A stretch of 64,000 nucleotides of DNA. Source: Mesolinea sp040772305. Its GTDB lineage: Bacteria; Chloroflexota; Anaerolineae; Anaerolineales; Anaerolineaceae. The notes under the pieces were generated by a model that saw only the letters and a program-made list of their open reading frames with translations, did not search any database and was not told where the DNA came from. The stretch is taken from positions 1,240,001 through 1,304,000 of the forward strand of contig JAXGYK010000001.1 of the NCBI GenBank assembly GCA_040772305.1. The letters are read 5' to 3'. Positions 43,581 to 52,432 of the stretch are shown here, one piece after another. The translations under genes and the position numbers were made by a program. The first letter of the stretch is position 1, and each line of letters opens with the position of its first letter.

Positions 43581-43606
43581 GGACTGTATTACGCTAATTG
43601 TTTAGG
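43581..43606. repeat. 26-bp target-site duplication, left copy (IS copy B)
   Basis: Starts GGACTGTATT and ends TTTAGG; identical to 44672-44697. It includes TTGTTT, a copy of the ldt -35 box. Confidence 0.9.
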
Positions 43607-44671
43607 TGTAGGATTACAGTACATATTGGACAGTGAGTGAGAAAGAATAGCAGGGAATGGAAGTATCCGTTATTGTTATTGCGCTGAAACAAAACAATGA
43701 GGAGAAACCATAACCTGCTATGGATAAGATAACACAAGATATGAAATACCGACATTCAGTGGTCAAATATGCGCTCAATCAGGGGGTGAGCAAAGCCAGC
43801 AGAAAATATAACAAAAGCCGCAGCTATATCTATTTTTGGCTCAAGCGCTATGATGGAGATATTCGTTCCCTGGCCTGTCGATCGAGAAGGCCAGAGCATC
43901 ATCCCCGTCAACACAGCCAGGATGAGATCGCCTTGATCCGACGCTATCAGGAACGGAATAAAGACCTGGGATTATATGAGCTTTGGTTCAAACTAAGAAA
44001 GCAAGGCTATCGCCGCCATTATGTCAGTCTGTACCGAGTGATGCAGCGGGAAGGATTGGTCAGGCAAAAGAAGCACACAAAGAAAAGATACCAGGCACAA
44101 GCCTATGAACAGATGCAATATCCCGGACAGAGGATCCAAGTCGACGTAAAAGTAGTCCCCAAAGCGTGTATCGTCGATAAAAAGTGGAAACAATATTATC
44201 AATACACCGCAATTGATGAATATAGTCGTTTGAGATATCTGGAAGGCTTTCAGACAGCAGACACATTCTCTTCAGCAATCTTTATTGAGCACGCCATTGC
44301 CTGGTTCAAGGGCAGAGGAATTGAGCTTGAATGTGTGCAAACGGATAATGGAGTTGAGTTCACTAAACGCTTTCTAAGGACCAAAAACGCGCATGATCTT
44401 AGCTTGTTTGAGATTGTGTTACGTGACAAAGGGATAAGACATAAGTTCATCAGACCCTATACTCCCAGACATAATGGGAAGGTAGAACGAAGCCATAAGG
44501 AGGATCAAAAACGTTTCTATAACAAGTCAAAGTTCTATTCATTTGAGGATTTCAAAAGACAACTGAGAAGACACAATCAGCGTTCTAACCATATACCGAT
44601 GCGTCCATTGAAGTTCTTATCACCTGTTCAATTTTTATCTCAGACTGTCCAATATGTTTGACAATCCTACA
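43607..44671 (+). mobile_element. Insertion sequence, IS481-like, copy B (1065 bp)
   Basis: Same length and same end sequences (TGTAGGATTAC left, AATCCTACA right) as copy A, but inverted relative to it. It is flanked by 26-bp direct repeats. It lies between the divergent phzF and ldt genes. Both IS copies would permit inversion of the 38-kb segment between them by homologous recombination. Confidence 0.93.
43720..44661 (+). CDS. DDE transposase of IS copy B
   Basis: A 313-aa protein identical in translated sequence to that of copy A, with an intact N-terminal helix-turn-helix region and catalytic Asp142, Asp209 and Glu256. The gene begins 113 bases inside the left end and stops 10 bases before the right end. 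The duplicated TTGTTT in the left target copy, with ACATAT (43621-43626) 17 bases on, could make a weak outward-in promoter. That is speculative. Confidence 0.92.
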   Translation: MDKITQDMKYRHSVVKYALNQGVSKASRKYNKSRSYIYFWLKRYDGDIRSLACRSRRPEHHPRQHSQDEIALIRRYQERNKDLGLYELWFKLRKQGYRRHYVSLYRVMQREGLVRQKKHTKKRYQAQAYEQMQYPGQRIQVDVKVVPKACIVDKKWKQYYQYTAIDEYSRLRYLEGFQTADTFSSAIFIEHAIAWFKGRGIELECVQTDNGVEFTKRFLRTKNAHDLSLFEIVLRDKGIRHKFIRPYTPRHNGKVERSHKEDQKRFYNKSKFYSFEDFKRQLRRHNQRSNHIPMRPLKFLSPVQFLSQTVQYV

Positions 44672-44697
44672 GGACTGTATTACGCTAATTGTTTAGG
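44672..44697. repeat. 26-bp target-site duplication, right copy (IS copy B)
   Basis: Exact repeat of 43581-43606. Its TTGTTT (44689-44694) serves as the putative -35 element of the following gene. Confidence 0.9.
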
Positions 44698-44717
44698 CTG
44701 CTTTCTGCCGTTATAAT
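44689..44717 (+). promoter_or_regulatory. Promoter of the L,D-transpeptidase gene (leaderless layout)
   Basis: TTGTTT at 44689-44694 and a perfect TATAAT at 44712-44717 are 17 bp apart. The ATG at 44725 is only 7 bases beyond the -10 box and lacks a Shine-Dalgarno site, so a leaderless mRNA is likely. Confidence 0.65.
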
Positions 44718-44724
44718 TTCTTTT

Positions 44725-45894
44725 ATGAGAAATACAAGGACTCTCGTATTAATTGTTAGTGTGCTGCTTGTATCTTTGCTTCCAGTGCAGGAAGCTTTTG
44801 CCGCAAGCTACCCCGACTACGATTTACCGCTTTGTCCTCCTGGGCTCTATCTGGAGGATCCGCAGGACTGCCTGCCTTTGGGCCCTTCCCAGACGATTAA
44901 AGCCCTCTACGAACAAGGCTTACCCTGGCCAGATGAGCTCTTCCCGGCAATTCAGATCGATGCCAGTATGTCAGAGCTGCCGGTTTCTGTTGCCCGGATC
45001 AGCCACGGGGGGCAAGTTCCGGTTTGGCGCAGTGCCAATGATGCAATTGGCGGGGCTCCCCCAATCCGTTATTTGGCTGCTGGTCCCATGAAATACGTTT
45101 CGATGGTCAATCAGACTTCCAGTGATGGAAGGGTGCTTGTTCAGATGGAAAGCGGAGAGTGGGTTGAAGCAGAGCCATTATATAGCTGGAGCCAGCTGCG
45201 CGGCCTGGAGTTTAGCCGCACACCCAAAACCGATTTTGGCTGGACCGTTAACCCCACCCCCAGTTATACAGGGCCAGGGTACAAGTATCCCCAAACCGGA
45301 AACAACTACGATAAATTCCACAGCTTTCAGGTATACAAGGTGGAACAGGCTGATGATTACGATTGGTTCATGATTGCAGCGGATGAGTGGTTGCCTTCCT
45401 TGAAGGCACGCCGGGTAATTGTAGATCCTACCCGCCCGGAAGGCGTTGAGGGCGACCGCTGGATTAATATTGATTTGGACGAGCAGGTAGTTACCGTGTG
45501 GGAAGATGGTGAGCTGATTTTCGCCTCTTTACTAGCCAGCGGATTCGAACCGTTTTACACCCAGCCGGGCAGTTTTCAAATCTATAAAAAGTTTGAAACT
45601 ATTACCATGCAAGACGCTTACGAGGCGGATCGCTCCGACTTTTATTACTTACAGGCTGTACCTTGGGCACTTTTTTATGACCGGGCAACGGCCATTCACG
45701 GGGTCTATTGGCCGGTAATGCTTGGCTTTCCCCAGTCACATGGCTGTGTGAATATGAGCGTGGCTGATGCCCATTGGCTGTATGCCTGGGCAGAGGAGGG
45801 CGATTGGGTTCATGTGTGGGACCGCAGCGGCAAAACACCGCTTGAGTCGCCGCTGTACGCTGGGGAAAATATTGATTTTCCTGAGGACGATTAG
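44725..45894 (+). CDS. L,D-transpeptidase (YkuD domain), exported
   Basis: A 389-aa exported enzyme. The signal peptide LVLIVSVLLVSLLP ends at AFAA. The middle contains a repeat-like GW/SH3-type region (VWRSANDAIGG through WVNPTPSYTGPGYKYP-like text at about 90-200). The C-terminal YkuD domain has INIDLDEQVVTVWEDGELI, ATAIHGVYWP and the catalytic SHGCVNMSVADA. It likely makes 3-3 crosslinks or links proteins to peptidoglycan. The start is placed at 44725: an in-frame TTG at 44689 lies inside the -35 box. It is closed by a bidirectional terminator at 45969. Confidence 0.85.
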   Translation: MRNTRTLVLIVSVLLVSLLPVQEAFAASYPDYDLPLCPPGLYLEDPQDCLPLGPSQTIKALYEQGLPWPDELFPAIQIDASMSELPVSVARISHGGQVPVWRSANDAIGGAPPIRYLAAGPMKYVSMVNQTSSDGRVLVQMESGEWVEAEPLYSWSQLRGLEFSRTPKTDFGWTVNPTPSYTGPGYKYPQTGNNYDKFHSFQVYKVEQADDYDWFMIAADEWLPSLKARRVIVDPTRPEGVEGDRWINIDLDEQVVTVWEDGELIFASLLASGFEPFYTQPGSFQIYKKFETITMQDAYEADRSDFYYLQAVPWALFYDRATAIHGVYWPVMLGFPQSHGCVNMSVADAHWLYAWAEEGDWVHVWDRSGKTPLESPLYAGENIDFPEDD

Positions 45895-45968
45895 TCTTAC
45901 AAAGAGTCTTAATCTCTTTATCGCAAAATTGCTTGCTCTTAAGAATACGAAGTATTATTTTCAAAATA

Positions 45969-46001
45969 AGAACGACCTGGAAGCTTTATCCAGGTCGTTC
46001 T
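45969..46001. terminator. Bidirectional terminator between ldt and the peroxiredoxin gene
   Basis: AGAACGACCTGG pairs with CCAGGTCGTTCT around a 9-base loop, with A- and T-rich flanks, between two convergent genes. Confidence 0.85.
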
Positions 46002-46022
46002 CTACTTAGATTCTTGATAGAT

Positions 46023-46751
46023 TTACTTTTTCGCTTTGGAAGGCTGTTTGATAATCTTGCCTAATACGGACTCTTTGTCCAATTTCTTGGTGCAGAAGAA
46101 CCAGTCATAGCAGTGCATCTCGCCTTCCTTGCCTTCCATGCGGTCTTTTGCTACGCCGCAGGAACCGGCGGTGGGCACGATCACTTCGTCACCCGGGCGC
46201 CAGTCAGCAGGGGTGGCAACGCCGAAAGCATCAGCGGTTTGCAGTGCTAGTACCAGGCGGTAGATCTCATCAAAGTTACGGCCTGTTGAAAGCGGGTAGT
46301 AGATGATGGCGCGGATGATTCCCTTGGGGTCCACCACAAAAACGGCGCGCACAGCCTTGGTGCTGGCCTCGCTGGGTTGAATCATGCCATATTTATTTGA
46401 AATTTCCATCGTGATGTCCTCGATTAACGGGAACTTCACCTGGACGTTTTTGTGACCCTTCCAGTCAATTTTCTCTCCAATAGTGCGCAGCCAGGCAATA
46501 TGGCTGTACAGGCCATCAACCGAAAGGCCCAGGAGCTTGGTATTGATCAGATTGAACTGCTCTTCCATTGTGGCAAAAGTGATAAATTCTGATGTACATA
46601 CCGGAGTAAAGTCGGCCGGATGGCTAAAGAAAATAACCCACTTGCCTTCGAAGTCATTGGGGAAGTGGACAGGGCCCTGTGTAGTAACGGCATTGAATTC
46701 GGGGGCTTTATCACCGATGCGGGGCATTGAAGTAAAAATATTGTTTTCCAT
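46023..46751 (-). CDS. Peroxiredoxin (archaeal Prx6 type, three-cysteine)
   Basis: A 242-aa thiol peroxidase. The peroxidatic site is HPADFTPVCTSEF, and the C-terminal pair of cysteines in GEMHCYDWFFCTKK plus GSCGVAKDR match the Prx6-type enzymes described from thermophilic archaea, where resolving cysteines lie near the C-terminus. It reduces H2O2 and organic peroxides. The gene starts 2 bases after the PerR-like regulator stop, giving a regulator-enzyme operon under the palindromic operator at 47206. Confidence 0.9.
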   Translation of the reverse strand: MENNIFTSMPRIGDKAPEFNAVTTQGPVHFPNDFEGKWVIFFSHPADFTPVCTSEFITFATMEEQFNLINTKLLGLSVDGLYSHIAWLRTIGEKIDWKGHKNVQVKFPLIEDITMEISNKYGMIQPSEASTKAVRAVFVVDPKGIIRAIIYYPLSTGRNFDEIYRLVLALQTADAFGVATPADWRPGDEVIVPTAGSCGVAKDRMEGKEGEMHCYDWFFCTKKLDKESVLGKIIKQPSKAKK

Positions 46752-46753
46752 GG

Positions 46754-47203
46754 TTATTTAGTCTCCTTATGATCTGATTGGTTTCGTTTTTGACATTTAG
46801 CACAAATCCCGTAATACAAGATCCGGGATCCCTTAAGCAAGAATCCTGTGTCTTCCAGGATATGCTCGACGGTTTCATTAAAGGTAAGTGGAAAGTCTGC
46901 AACGTTTCCACAACTGGTGCAGGCAAGGTTGATATGAGGGCTTGTGTCGCCATCAAAATGGACACAATTATTAGAAATATTCCCTAAAACGCTTACCAGG
47001 CCATGAGCTGCCAGAAGCTCCAATGTGTTGTAGACCGTAGCTAAGGAGAGTTTTGGGAACCGGGGCTTTAAAGCGCGGTGGATATCTTCGGCAGTAGGAT
47101 GGCTTTTTGTCTCCTTTAGATAGCTATAAATGGCCTTACGCTGCGGGGTTAGCCGCTTAAGATTTGTTTGATCTTTGAGGGAGTTAATGCTTAGTTTATT
47201 CAT
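46754..47203 (-). CDS. Fur-superfamily regulator, PerR-like
   Basis: A 149-aa metal-dependent repressor. The winged-helix part has TPQRKAIYSYLKETKSHPTA and SLATVYNTLELLAAHGLV. The C-terminal dimer domain holds two CxxC zinc motifs (CTSCG, CAKCQ) and the metal-binding His/Asp block FDGDTSPHINL. PerR assignment rests on the adjoining peroxiredoxin and an operator that matches the Per-box consensus. Fur or Zur cannot be excluded on protein sequence alone. No Shine-Dalgarno is visible; the ATG lies three bases from the operator. Confidence 0.85.
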   Translation of the reverse strand: MNKLSINSLKDQTNLKRLTPQRKAIYSYLKETKSHPTAEDIHRALKPRFPKLSLATVYNTLELLAAHGLVSVLGNISNNCVHFDGDTSPHINLACTSCGNVADFPLTFNETVEHILEDTGFLLKGSRILYYGICAKCQKRNQSDHKETK

Positions 47204-47205
47204 TC

Positions 47206-47228
47206 TTATTTATAATGATTATAAATAA
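47206..47228 (-). promoter_or_regulatory. PerR-box operator overlapping the promoter
   Basis: A 23-bp palindrome with core TTATAATGATTATAA (47210-47224), equal to the Per-box consensus. It contains TATAAT elements on both strands, so binding would block RNA polymerase. It starts three bases before the regulator's ATG, implying autoregulation and a very short leader. Confidence 0.82.
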
Positions 47229-47275
47229 GAAAAAGATATTAGCAAGTTAAAGGCTGTACAATTGGGGAGTATTAC

Positions 47276-47992
47276 TTACTCGATAGAAAGATAAACTGAT
47301 TGGATCGATTCGATCCCAAAGATATCCTGACCAAACTGCATCACACTTAAGCGTGCTTTGCCGGGGCTTCGGTTTGTAATCGTGATGGGCAGCTCATAAC
47401 GGATCGTTTTTCCCAGGGCATCGCGAGGCAGCTGAAAAACTCCGGAGCCAATGATCCTGCCTGCATCGCTTACTAACTCGACATTCAATGGATTGAGGTT
47501 GTTTACCCGCAAGCTGCCTTCCAAGAGAAAAGAGTCACTACGAATCGTTTCATTTTGTACAGGGCGGTCGATCTTGATTGGGTTATCGAGCAGAAGTTGC
47601 AATCGGGTGGGAGTATCTGCCTCTACAAATTGGATATCAATGGAATGCACCCATATTAAGCGGGTTTGGGCGTCGTATGCACTCAGGCTCAAATGCGCCG
47701 GGGTAAGGCGTTCAAAGGGGTCCCAGTAAAGCTTGCCTTCAAAAAGACCGGTATCCTTATTTTCACAATCTACCGGCAGGATTTGCCGGGCAATGATGTC
47801 TTTTACCTCATCGTCCAGTACCACCTGAATTGAAGCAAGGTCCTGGCAGGGGTAAGTGAATTGCAGTTCAATAGGGGAGCCTACCGGCAGCCGGCCTTCG
47901 GCTTTGCTATGTTCTGGGGAACCTATAGCCAACACAATTGCCAGTGCTGTTGCAAGAATTATTTTGGAAATGAAAGCGCGTTTATTAAACAT
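47276..47992 (-). CDS. Exported protein of unknown function
   Basis: A 238-aa protein with a signal peptide (ISKIILATALAIVLAIGS, cleavage near SKAEG). Two beta-rich stretches follow, the second starting DRPVQNETIRSDSFLLEGSL, reminiscent of an immunoglobulin-like or Gmad2-type fold. No catalytic motif is recognised. The start at 47992 lies inside the terminator of the M32 gene. TATAAT on the minus strand in the hairpin loop is a possible -10, giving a leader of about 7 bases. Confidence 0.6.
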   Translation of the reverse strand: MFNKRAFISKIILATALAIVLAIGSPEHSKAEGRLPVGSPIELQFTYPCQDLASIQVVLDDEVKDIIARQILPVDCENKDTGLFEGKLYWDPFERLTPAHLSLSAYDAQTRLIWVHSIDIQFVEADTPTRLQLLLDNPIKIDRPVQNETIRSDSFLLEGSLRVNNLNPLNVELVSDAGRIIGSGVFQLPRDALGKTIRYELPITITNRSPGKARLSVMQFGQDIFGIESIQSVYLSIE

Positions 47993-48024
47993 AAGGGCTT
48001 GGTTGATTATAACCAAGCCCTTAT
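47991..48024 (-). terminator. Terminator of the M32 carboxypeptidase gene
   Basis: AAGGGCTTGGTT pairs with AACCAAGCCCTT around a 6-base loop, 19 bases past the stop. Its downstream edge overlaps the ATG of the next gene. Confidence 0.7.
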
Positions 48025-48042
48025 AAGCTGTTGTATTAGAAC

Positions 48043-49548
48043 CTAAAGATTGTAGATTTCGCTGTATTTTGTCTGCAGGTAATCCATGTAATACTTTGGA
48101 TTCAAGCCTTCTCCTGTGGCCCGGCGCAGTATTTCCTGGGGGTCATAGCGGCTGCCAAGCCGGTGCACCTTCTCCCGCAGCCAGGCTAATATCTCTTCAA
48201 ACTGGCCTTTTTCAATCTGCTCGTAGGTATTCGGGTTTTCTTTTAACAATTGAACCCAGAATTGCGAGGCATATAAATTACCCAGGGCATAGGTTGGGAA
48301 GTACCCGATCAGGCCACTGCTCCAGTGCATATCCTGCAAAACCCCTTTGCTGTTTGTGGGCGGGGTCACACCCAGATAGCTTTGCATTTTTTCGTTCCAG
48401 GCAGCGGGTAAATCTTGTGTTTCCAGACGTCCTTCAAAAACCGCAATTTCCAACTCCAGGCGCAGCATGATGTGCAGGTTGTAGGTGGCTTCGTCTGCTT
48501 CAACACGAATCAATGAGTTTTCCACCTTGTTAAGGCCTCGGTAAAACTGATCCGAACTTACGTCTGCCAGATGCTCCGGAAAAGTTGCCTGGAGAACCGG
48601 CATGAAGAAGCGGACAAATTCTTTACTACGACCGATCAGGTTTTCGTACAAGCGCGACTGGCTTTCGGAGATGCCGCTGGAAGGACTGCGCTGGATGTTC
48701 ATTCCGTACCAGTCCGGGTTCCAGCCCTGACCATGCAAGGCATGGCCGCCTTCATGCAGGTAAGACATAAATGCACTTTGAACAACAGGTAAGTAACGCA
48801 TTGTGAAACGGATGTCCCCGCGGCCGATTGAAGTGGTAAAGGGGTGGTCTGAATTGTCGATACGGCCACGTGTCAGGTCGTATCCCATACAGCGTACGGC
48901 ATACTCTCCTACCCGGCGTTGACCTTCCAGGTCGAAAGGTCCCTGCAGAAAGCTAGCGTCCACCTGCGGGGCAGCTAAAATGTTTTGTACCAGGGCTGTT
49001 TGGCGTGGGCGCAGCCAGTGAAACACTTCTTGCAGTTCGGCGGTTTTCATCCCGCGCTCGTAATTATCTAAAAGCACATCATAGATATGATCGTAGGGCT
49101 TAAAATATTCTGCCCTGGCAGCTATCAGCGCAAAGATCTCTTTCAAGTCCTGAGCAAAAAGATCAAAATTATTCTCACGCCTGGCTTTTACCCAGCTATC
49201 GTGTCCCCGCGATTCTGCAGCAATGATTTCCATCGCCAGGTCTTTGGGGACTTTAGCAGTTTTATTAAAACGATCATGGGCGAGCAAAACCTCCCGTGCT
49301 TCAATGCTGTCTTCTTCAAGATTCCCAAGTTCAGCCGCCAAATCTTCGATTAGCTGCCCCAAATCGGGACTTGTGGCTTTGTCATGGATGATAGAACCCA
49401 GGGCTGCCATTTGCCGGGCCCGGTCTTCTGAGGCGCCAGGCGGCATATAGCACGCCTGGTCCCAATTCAGTAAGGACATCACTTCAGAGAGCGTCGAAAG
49501 CTCAATATTTTTAGCTTTAAGCTTTGCAAATTTCTCTTCAAATGTCAT
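48043..49548 (-). CDS. Carboxypeptidase M32 (Taq-type)
   Basis: A 501-aa cytoplasmic zinc metallopeptidase that trims amino acids from peptide C-termini. The zinc site is LHEGGHALHGQG (HExxH), followed by GISESQSRLYENLIGRS with the third ligand Glu. Other family blocks are SLLNWDQACYMPPGA near the N-terminus and DHPFTTSIGRGDIRFTMRY ahead of the zinc site, all as in thermophilic M32 enzymes. Probably digests peptides taken in by Opp. Monocistronic. Confidence 0.93.
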   Translation of the reverse strand: MTFEEKFAKLKAKNIELSTLSEVMSLLNWDQACYMPPGASEDRARQMAALGSIIHDKATSPDLGQLIEDLAAELGNLEEDSIEAREVLLAHDRFNKTAKVPKDLAMEIIAAESRGHDSWVKARRENNFDLFAQDLKEIFALIAARAEYFKPYDHIYDVLLDNYERGMKTAELQEVFHWLRPRQTALVQNILAAPQVDASFLQGPFDLEGQRRVGEYAVRCMGYDLTRGRIDNSDHPFTTSIGRGDIRFTMRYLPVVQSAFMSYLHEGGHALHGQGWNPDWYGMNIQRSPSSGISESQSRLYENLIGRSKEFVRFFMPVLQATFPEHLADVSSDQFYRGLNKVENSLIRVEADEATYNLHIMLRLELEIAVFEGRLETQDLPAAWNEKMQSYLGVTPPTNSKGVLQDMHWSSGLIGYFPTYALGNLYASQFWVQLLKENPNTYEQIEKGQFEEILAWLREKVHRLGSRYDPQEILRRATGEGLNPKYYMDYLQTKYSEIYNL

Positions 49549-49566
49549 AGTATGCTCAATATTGCT

Positions 49567-50502
49567 TTAGCAGATCTTCCAGCGCAGTTCTTCGCCGTTC
49601 AACGCGCGCAATACTTCCGTGCTGATGTCTACAGCAGCGCGTACCTGGGCTTCGTCTGTTTGGGCGCCGATATGTGGAACGGCAATCACCTTAGGGTGCT
49701 TGGCTACGCTCCAGTCGACCGGAGGTTCCTTCTCAAAAACGTCTAAGGCCGCTCCGGCAACCTTGCCCGAGTCCAAGGCACGGATCAGAGCTGCTTCTTC
49801 CAGCACACCGCCGCGTGCTGCGTCTACGATGCGTACGCCGTCTTTCATCCTGGCAAAGGCTTCGTCATTCAGCATGTACTTGGTTTCCGGAGTCAGCGGA
49901 GTATGCAGGCTGATAAAGTCCGAATCCCGCAAAATTTCGTCAAAGGTGGCGTGCTCAACCGGGTCATCTGCAAATGGGCCCTTCCAGTTGCGTTTAAAGG
50001 CAAGCACTTTCATGCCCAGGGCCAATGCACCATTGGCAACAACACGGCCAATATTGCCGTAACCAATAATGCCCAGGGTTTTGCCCAATAACTCAATGCC
50101 ATTGAATTCTTTCTTTGCCCAGGTTTCGGCCTTCATGGTGGAATCGGCGCGCGGAATTTCGCGGGCAAGGCTGAACATCATACCCAAAGCCAGTTCAGCT
50201 ACAGCCTGGCTGGTAGCAACCGCACAGTTCACAACGGTAATGCCTTTTTCCTGAGCAGCAACCAGGTCAATATTGTCAACGCCAACACCCATGCGACCAA
50301 TGACCTTTAGTTTCGTTCCGGCTTGAATAACTTCGCGGGTCATTTTGGTGCGCCCCCGTACGATCACGGCATCGTATTCGGGAAGAACCTGCAAAAGTTC
50401 CGCAGCCTCAATCCCCTTTTTGTCCACGGCTTCATTGCGCTCATTCAGAATATCTTTGCCAACTTTCTCAAGTCCATCGGTGATCAAAATTTTCCAAGTC
50501 AT
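49567..50502 (-). CDS. D-2-hydroxyacid dehydrogenase (SerA-like)
   Basis: A 311-aa NAD-dependent dehydrogenase. Nucleotide-binding GKTLGIIGYGNIGRVVANGA; substrate Arg in VDAARGGVLEEAALIRAL; catalytic His in VPHIGAQTDEAQ. It lacks the C-terminal ACT regulatory domain of full SerA. It may be 3-phosphoglycerate dehydrogenase (serine synthesis) or a related 2-hydroxyacid enzyme. Note HIGAQ in place of the common HIGAST. Confidence 0.85.
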   Translation of the reverse strand: MTWKILITDGLEKVGKDILNERNEAVDKKGIEAAELLQVLPEYDAVIVRGRTKMTREVIQAGTKLKVIGRMGVGVDNIDLVAAQEKGITVVNCAVATSQAVAELALGMMFSLAREIPRADSTMKAETWAKKEFNGIELLGKTLGIIGYGNIGRVVANGALALGMKVLAFKRNWKGPFADDPVEHATFDEILRDSDFISLHTPLTPETKYMLNDEAFARMKDGVRIVDAARGGVLEEAALIRALDSGKVAGAALDVFEKEPPVDWSVAKHPKVIAVPHIGAQTDEAQVRAAVDISTEVLRALNGEELRWKIC

Positions 50503-50533
50503 GCTTTCTCCTTTTAAAAGATGGTGATGTTTA

Positions 50534-52432
50534 TTAGGATTGTACTATCCTTAGTAGTCTATGGTCCCCTTTTCGCACCGTTATGCCTATTTTGTCCAGA
50601 TATTCAAGAAACGCGGCTGCATACTTGCGGCTGGTCTTGAAATGGTCGCGAAAAATGGCCAGGCTCATCGAGCCGGTTGCTTGTATCTGCTGAATTACCC
50701 AGCTTTGCATTTCGCTAACGGTTTCCGGCAAAAAGAAAATATCTTCGGATACTTTTACCAGGATCTCAGCAGCTGCCAAACCTTCGGTGAGGGTTTCGCC
50801 CAGTTCCGAAATGATGGCTTTGCGGTCTGGCGGGCTAAAGGGGTTTAAGCTGAAGGCTTCAAGAATGGGCCTTGCTAAACTCATTTCTTGTTCTGTCAGC
50901 TTTACACGGTGATTTGCCAATGCGATCAGCGTTCCGCTTTGCTGAATAATGTTATCCTGCTCCAGTTTCCTCATTAATACGTCAAACTGCTCTCGACTTG
51001 CACCCAGTTGACTGCGCAGGCTCTCCCGGGAATGGCCGGGCAGCAGTGAGTTTTCGCTGTGGAATCCCGCTAAGAGCTCCTGAACCTGACCTTTTCGCTT
51101 TTGGTAGTAGCTAAGCGAGCCCAGGTATTGGCTGCCAGGGTCGTTACGTTCTTGTATCGCCAGCAAATCTCCGCTCTTGAGCAGTTCGTCAATCAGGTCA
51201 TCGGCTGCAGCTGCAGATAGCCCAGCGTGTCGTGCGAGTTCATTCCGTTTGCAAAAACCACGGAGGTCAAGTTGCTGCAGGATTAACTGAGCGTCATTTC
51301 CTTCTCTTAATTGCTCCAAACGCAGGAGGTGCTTTTTATCGAAGCGTTTTGGCATTCCGCTGGGGTGGGCATCCAAAACAAGGCCTCCTCCTAAGGTCTG
51401 CGATGGCGAAGGCTGGCGCAGAATAAAGCGGTCCCCGCGCTCTGCAACAACTGCACGGTCCAGCCGCAGCTGTAAGAAAGCCTCCTGGCCTGCCTGTACT
51501 TTTTCAGTACCCAGCAAGCGTCCGCGCACTACACGTTCTGCCGCACCAATGTACAGCTTCATTTCCTGGTTATGTTTCAAATCCAGCCCAGCATCACTCA
51601 ATAATCGAAAACTCACGTCCAAAAGAGTGCTTGGCTGGTAATCCCCCGGGTGACAAAGCACATCGCCGCGCTGAATTTGTCCGTGCTCAATGCCGCTCAG
51701 GTTCACAGCAGTACGAAAGCCCGGGTCAATCTTTTGCACTTTATGATGGTGATTTTGCAGCCCTCGAATGCGTCCTTTTTGTCCCTCAGGCAGGCTTACC
51801 AGCTCCTCGCCTAAACTCAGACTGCCATCAACCAAAGTTCCTGTAACTACAGTTCCAAAACCTGCCATGCTGAAAACGCGGTCAACAGGCAGCCTTGGGC
51901 GGCCTAAATTGCGTTTGGCTTTGGTCTCTTTCAAGACTGCTTCCAAGGTTTCAAGCAGTTTCTCAAGCCCTTCACCGGTCTGTGCTGAAACAGCCACACA
52001 TGGTGCGTTAGCCAGGCTGGTACCCTCGAGCAGTTCGTGCGCCTCTAATTCCACTAATTCCAGCCAGCCTGGATCAATAACCAAATCAATTTTTGTTAGT
52101 ACTACCACGCCGTGGCGAACATCCAAAAGGTCTAAAATGGCAAGATGTTCCCTGGTTTGGGCGCTAACACCTTCATCAGCAGCAATAACTAATAAAGCGG
52201 CATCAATCCCGCCGATGCCAGCAAGCATATTGCTGATAAAGTCCCGATGTCCAGGTACGTCGATGATGCCGATTGTTTCGCCGTTTGGTAAATTCAAGGC
52301 GGCAAAACCCAGGTCGATGGTCATCTGCCGGGTGATTTCTTCTTTTAAGCGGTCGGGATTTGTTCCGGTAAGTGCGGAAATCAAGCTGGATTTTCCATGA
52401 TCCACATGTCCGGCAGTCCCAAGAATGTGCAT
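50534..52432 (-). CDS. selB: Selenocysteine-specific elongation factor SelB
   Basis: A 632-aa GTPase delivering Sec-tRNA to UGA codons with a SECIS element. G1 GHVDHGKSS, G3 DVPGHRDFI, G4 TKIDL near 115, followed by domain II (GFGTVVTGTLVDGS) and domain III. The C-terminal half has consecutive winged helices (for example FCKRNELARHAGLSAAAAD and LRSQLGASREQFDVLMRKL) that bind the mRNA hairpin. The coiled-coil gene's stop adjoins its start (TAAATG), so the two are coupled. selA, selD and tRNA-Sec are not in this window. Confidence 0.96.
   Translation of the reverse strand: MHILGTAGHVDHGKSSLISALTGTNPDRLKEEITRQMTIDLGFAALNLPNGETIGIIDVPGHRDFISNMLAGIGGIDAALLVIAADEGVSAQTREHLAILDLLDVRHGVVVLTKIDLVIDPGWLELVELEAHELLEGTSLANAPCVAVSAQTGEGLEKLLETLEAVLKETKAKRNLGRPRLPVDRVFSMAGFGTVVTGTLVDGSLSLGEELVSLPEGQKGRIRGLQNHHHKVQKIDPGFRTAVNLSGIEHGQIQRGDVLCHPGDYQPSTLLDVSFRLLSDAGLDLKHNQEMKLYIGAAERVVRGRLLGTEKVQAGQEAFLQLRLDRAVVAERGDRFILRQPSPSQTLGGGLVLDAHPSGMPKRFDKKHLLRLEQLREGNDAQLILQQLDLRGFCKRNELARHAGLSAAAADDLIDELLKSGDLLAIQERNDPGSQYLGSLSYYQKRKGQVQELLAGFHSENSLLPGHSRESLRSQLGASREQFDVLMRKLEQDNIIQQSGTLIALANHRVKLTEQEMSLARPILEAFSLNPFSPPDRKAIISELGETLTEGLAAAEILVKVSEDIFFLPETVSEMQSWVIQQIQATGSMSLAIFRDHFKTSRKYAAAFLEYLDKIGITVRKGDHRLLRIVQS

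Noticed and set aside
44689..44724. TTG start for the L,D-transpeptidase
   Set aside because: It falls in the -35 box and would put extra residues before a good signal peptide that begins at 44725.
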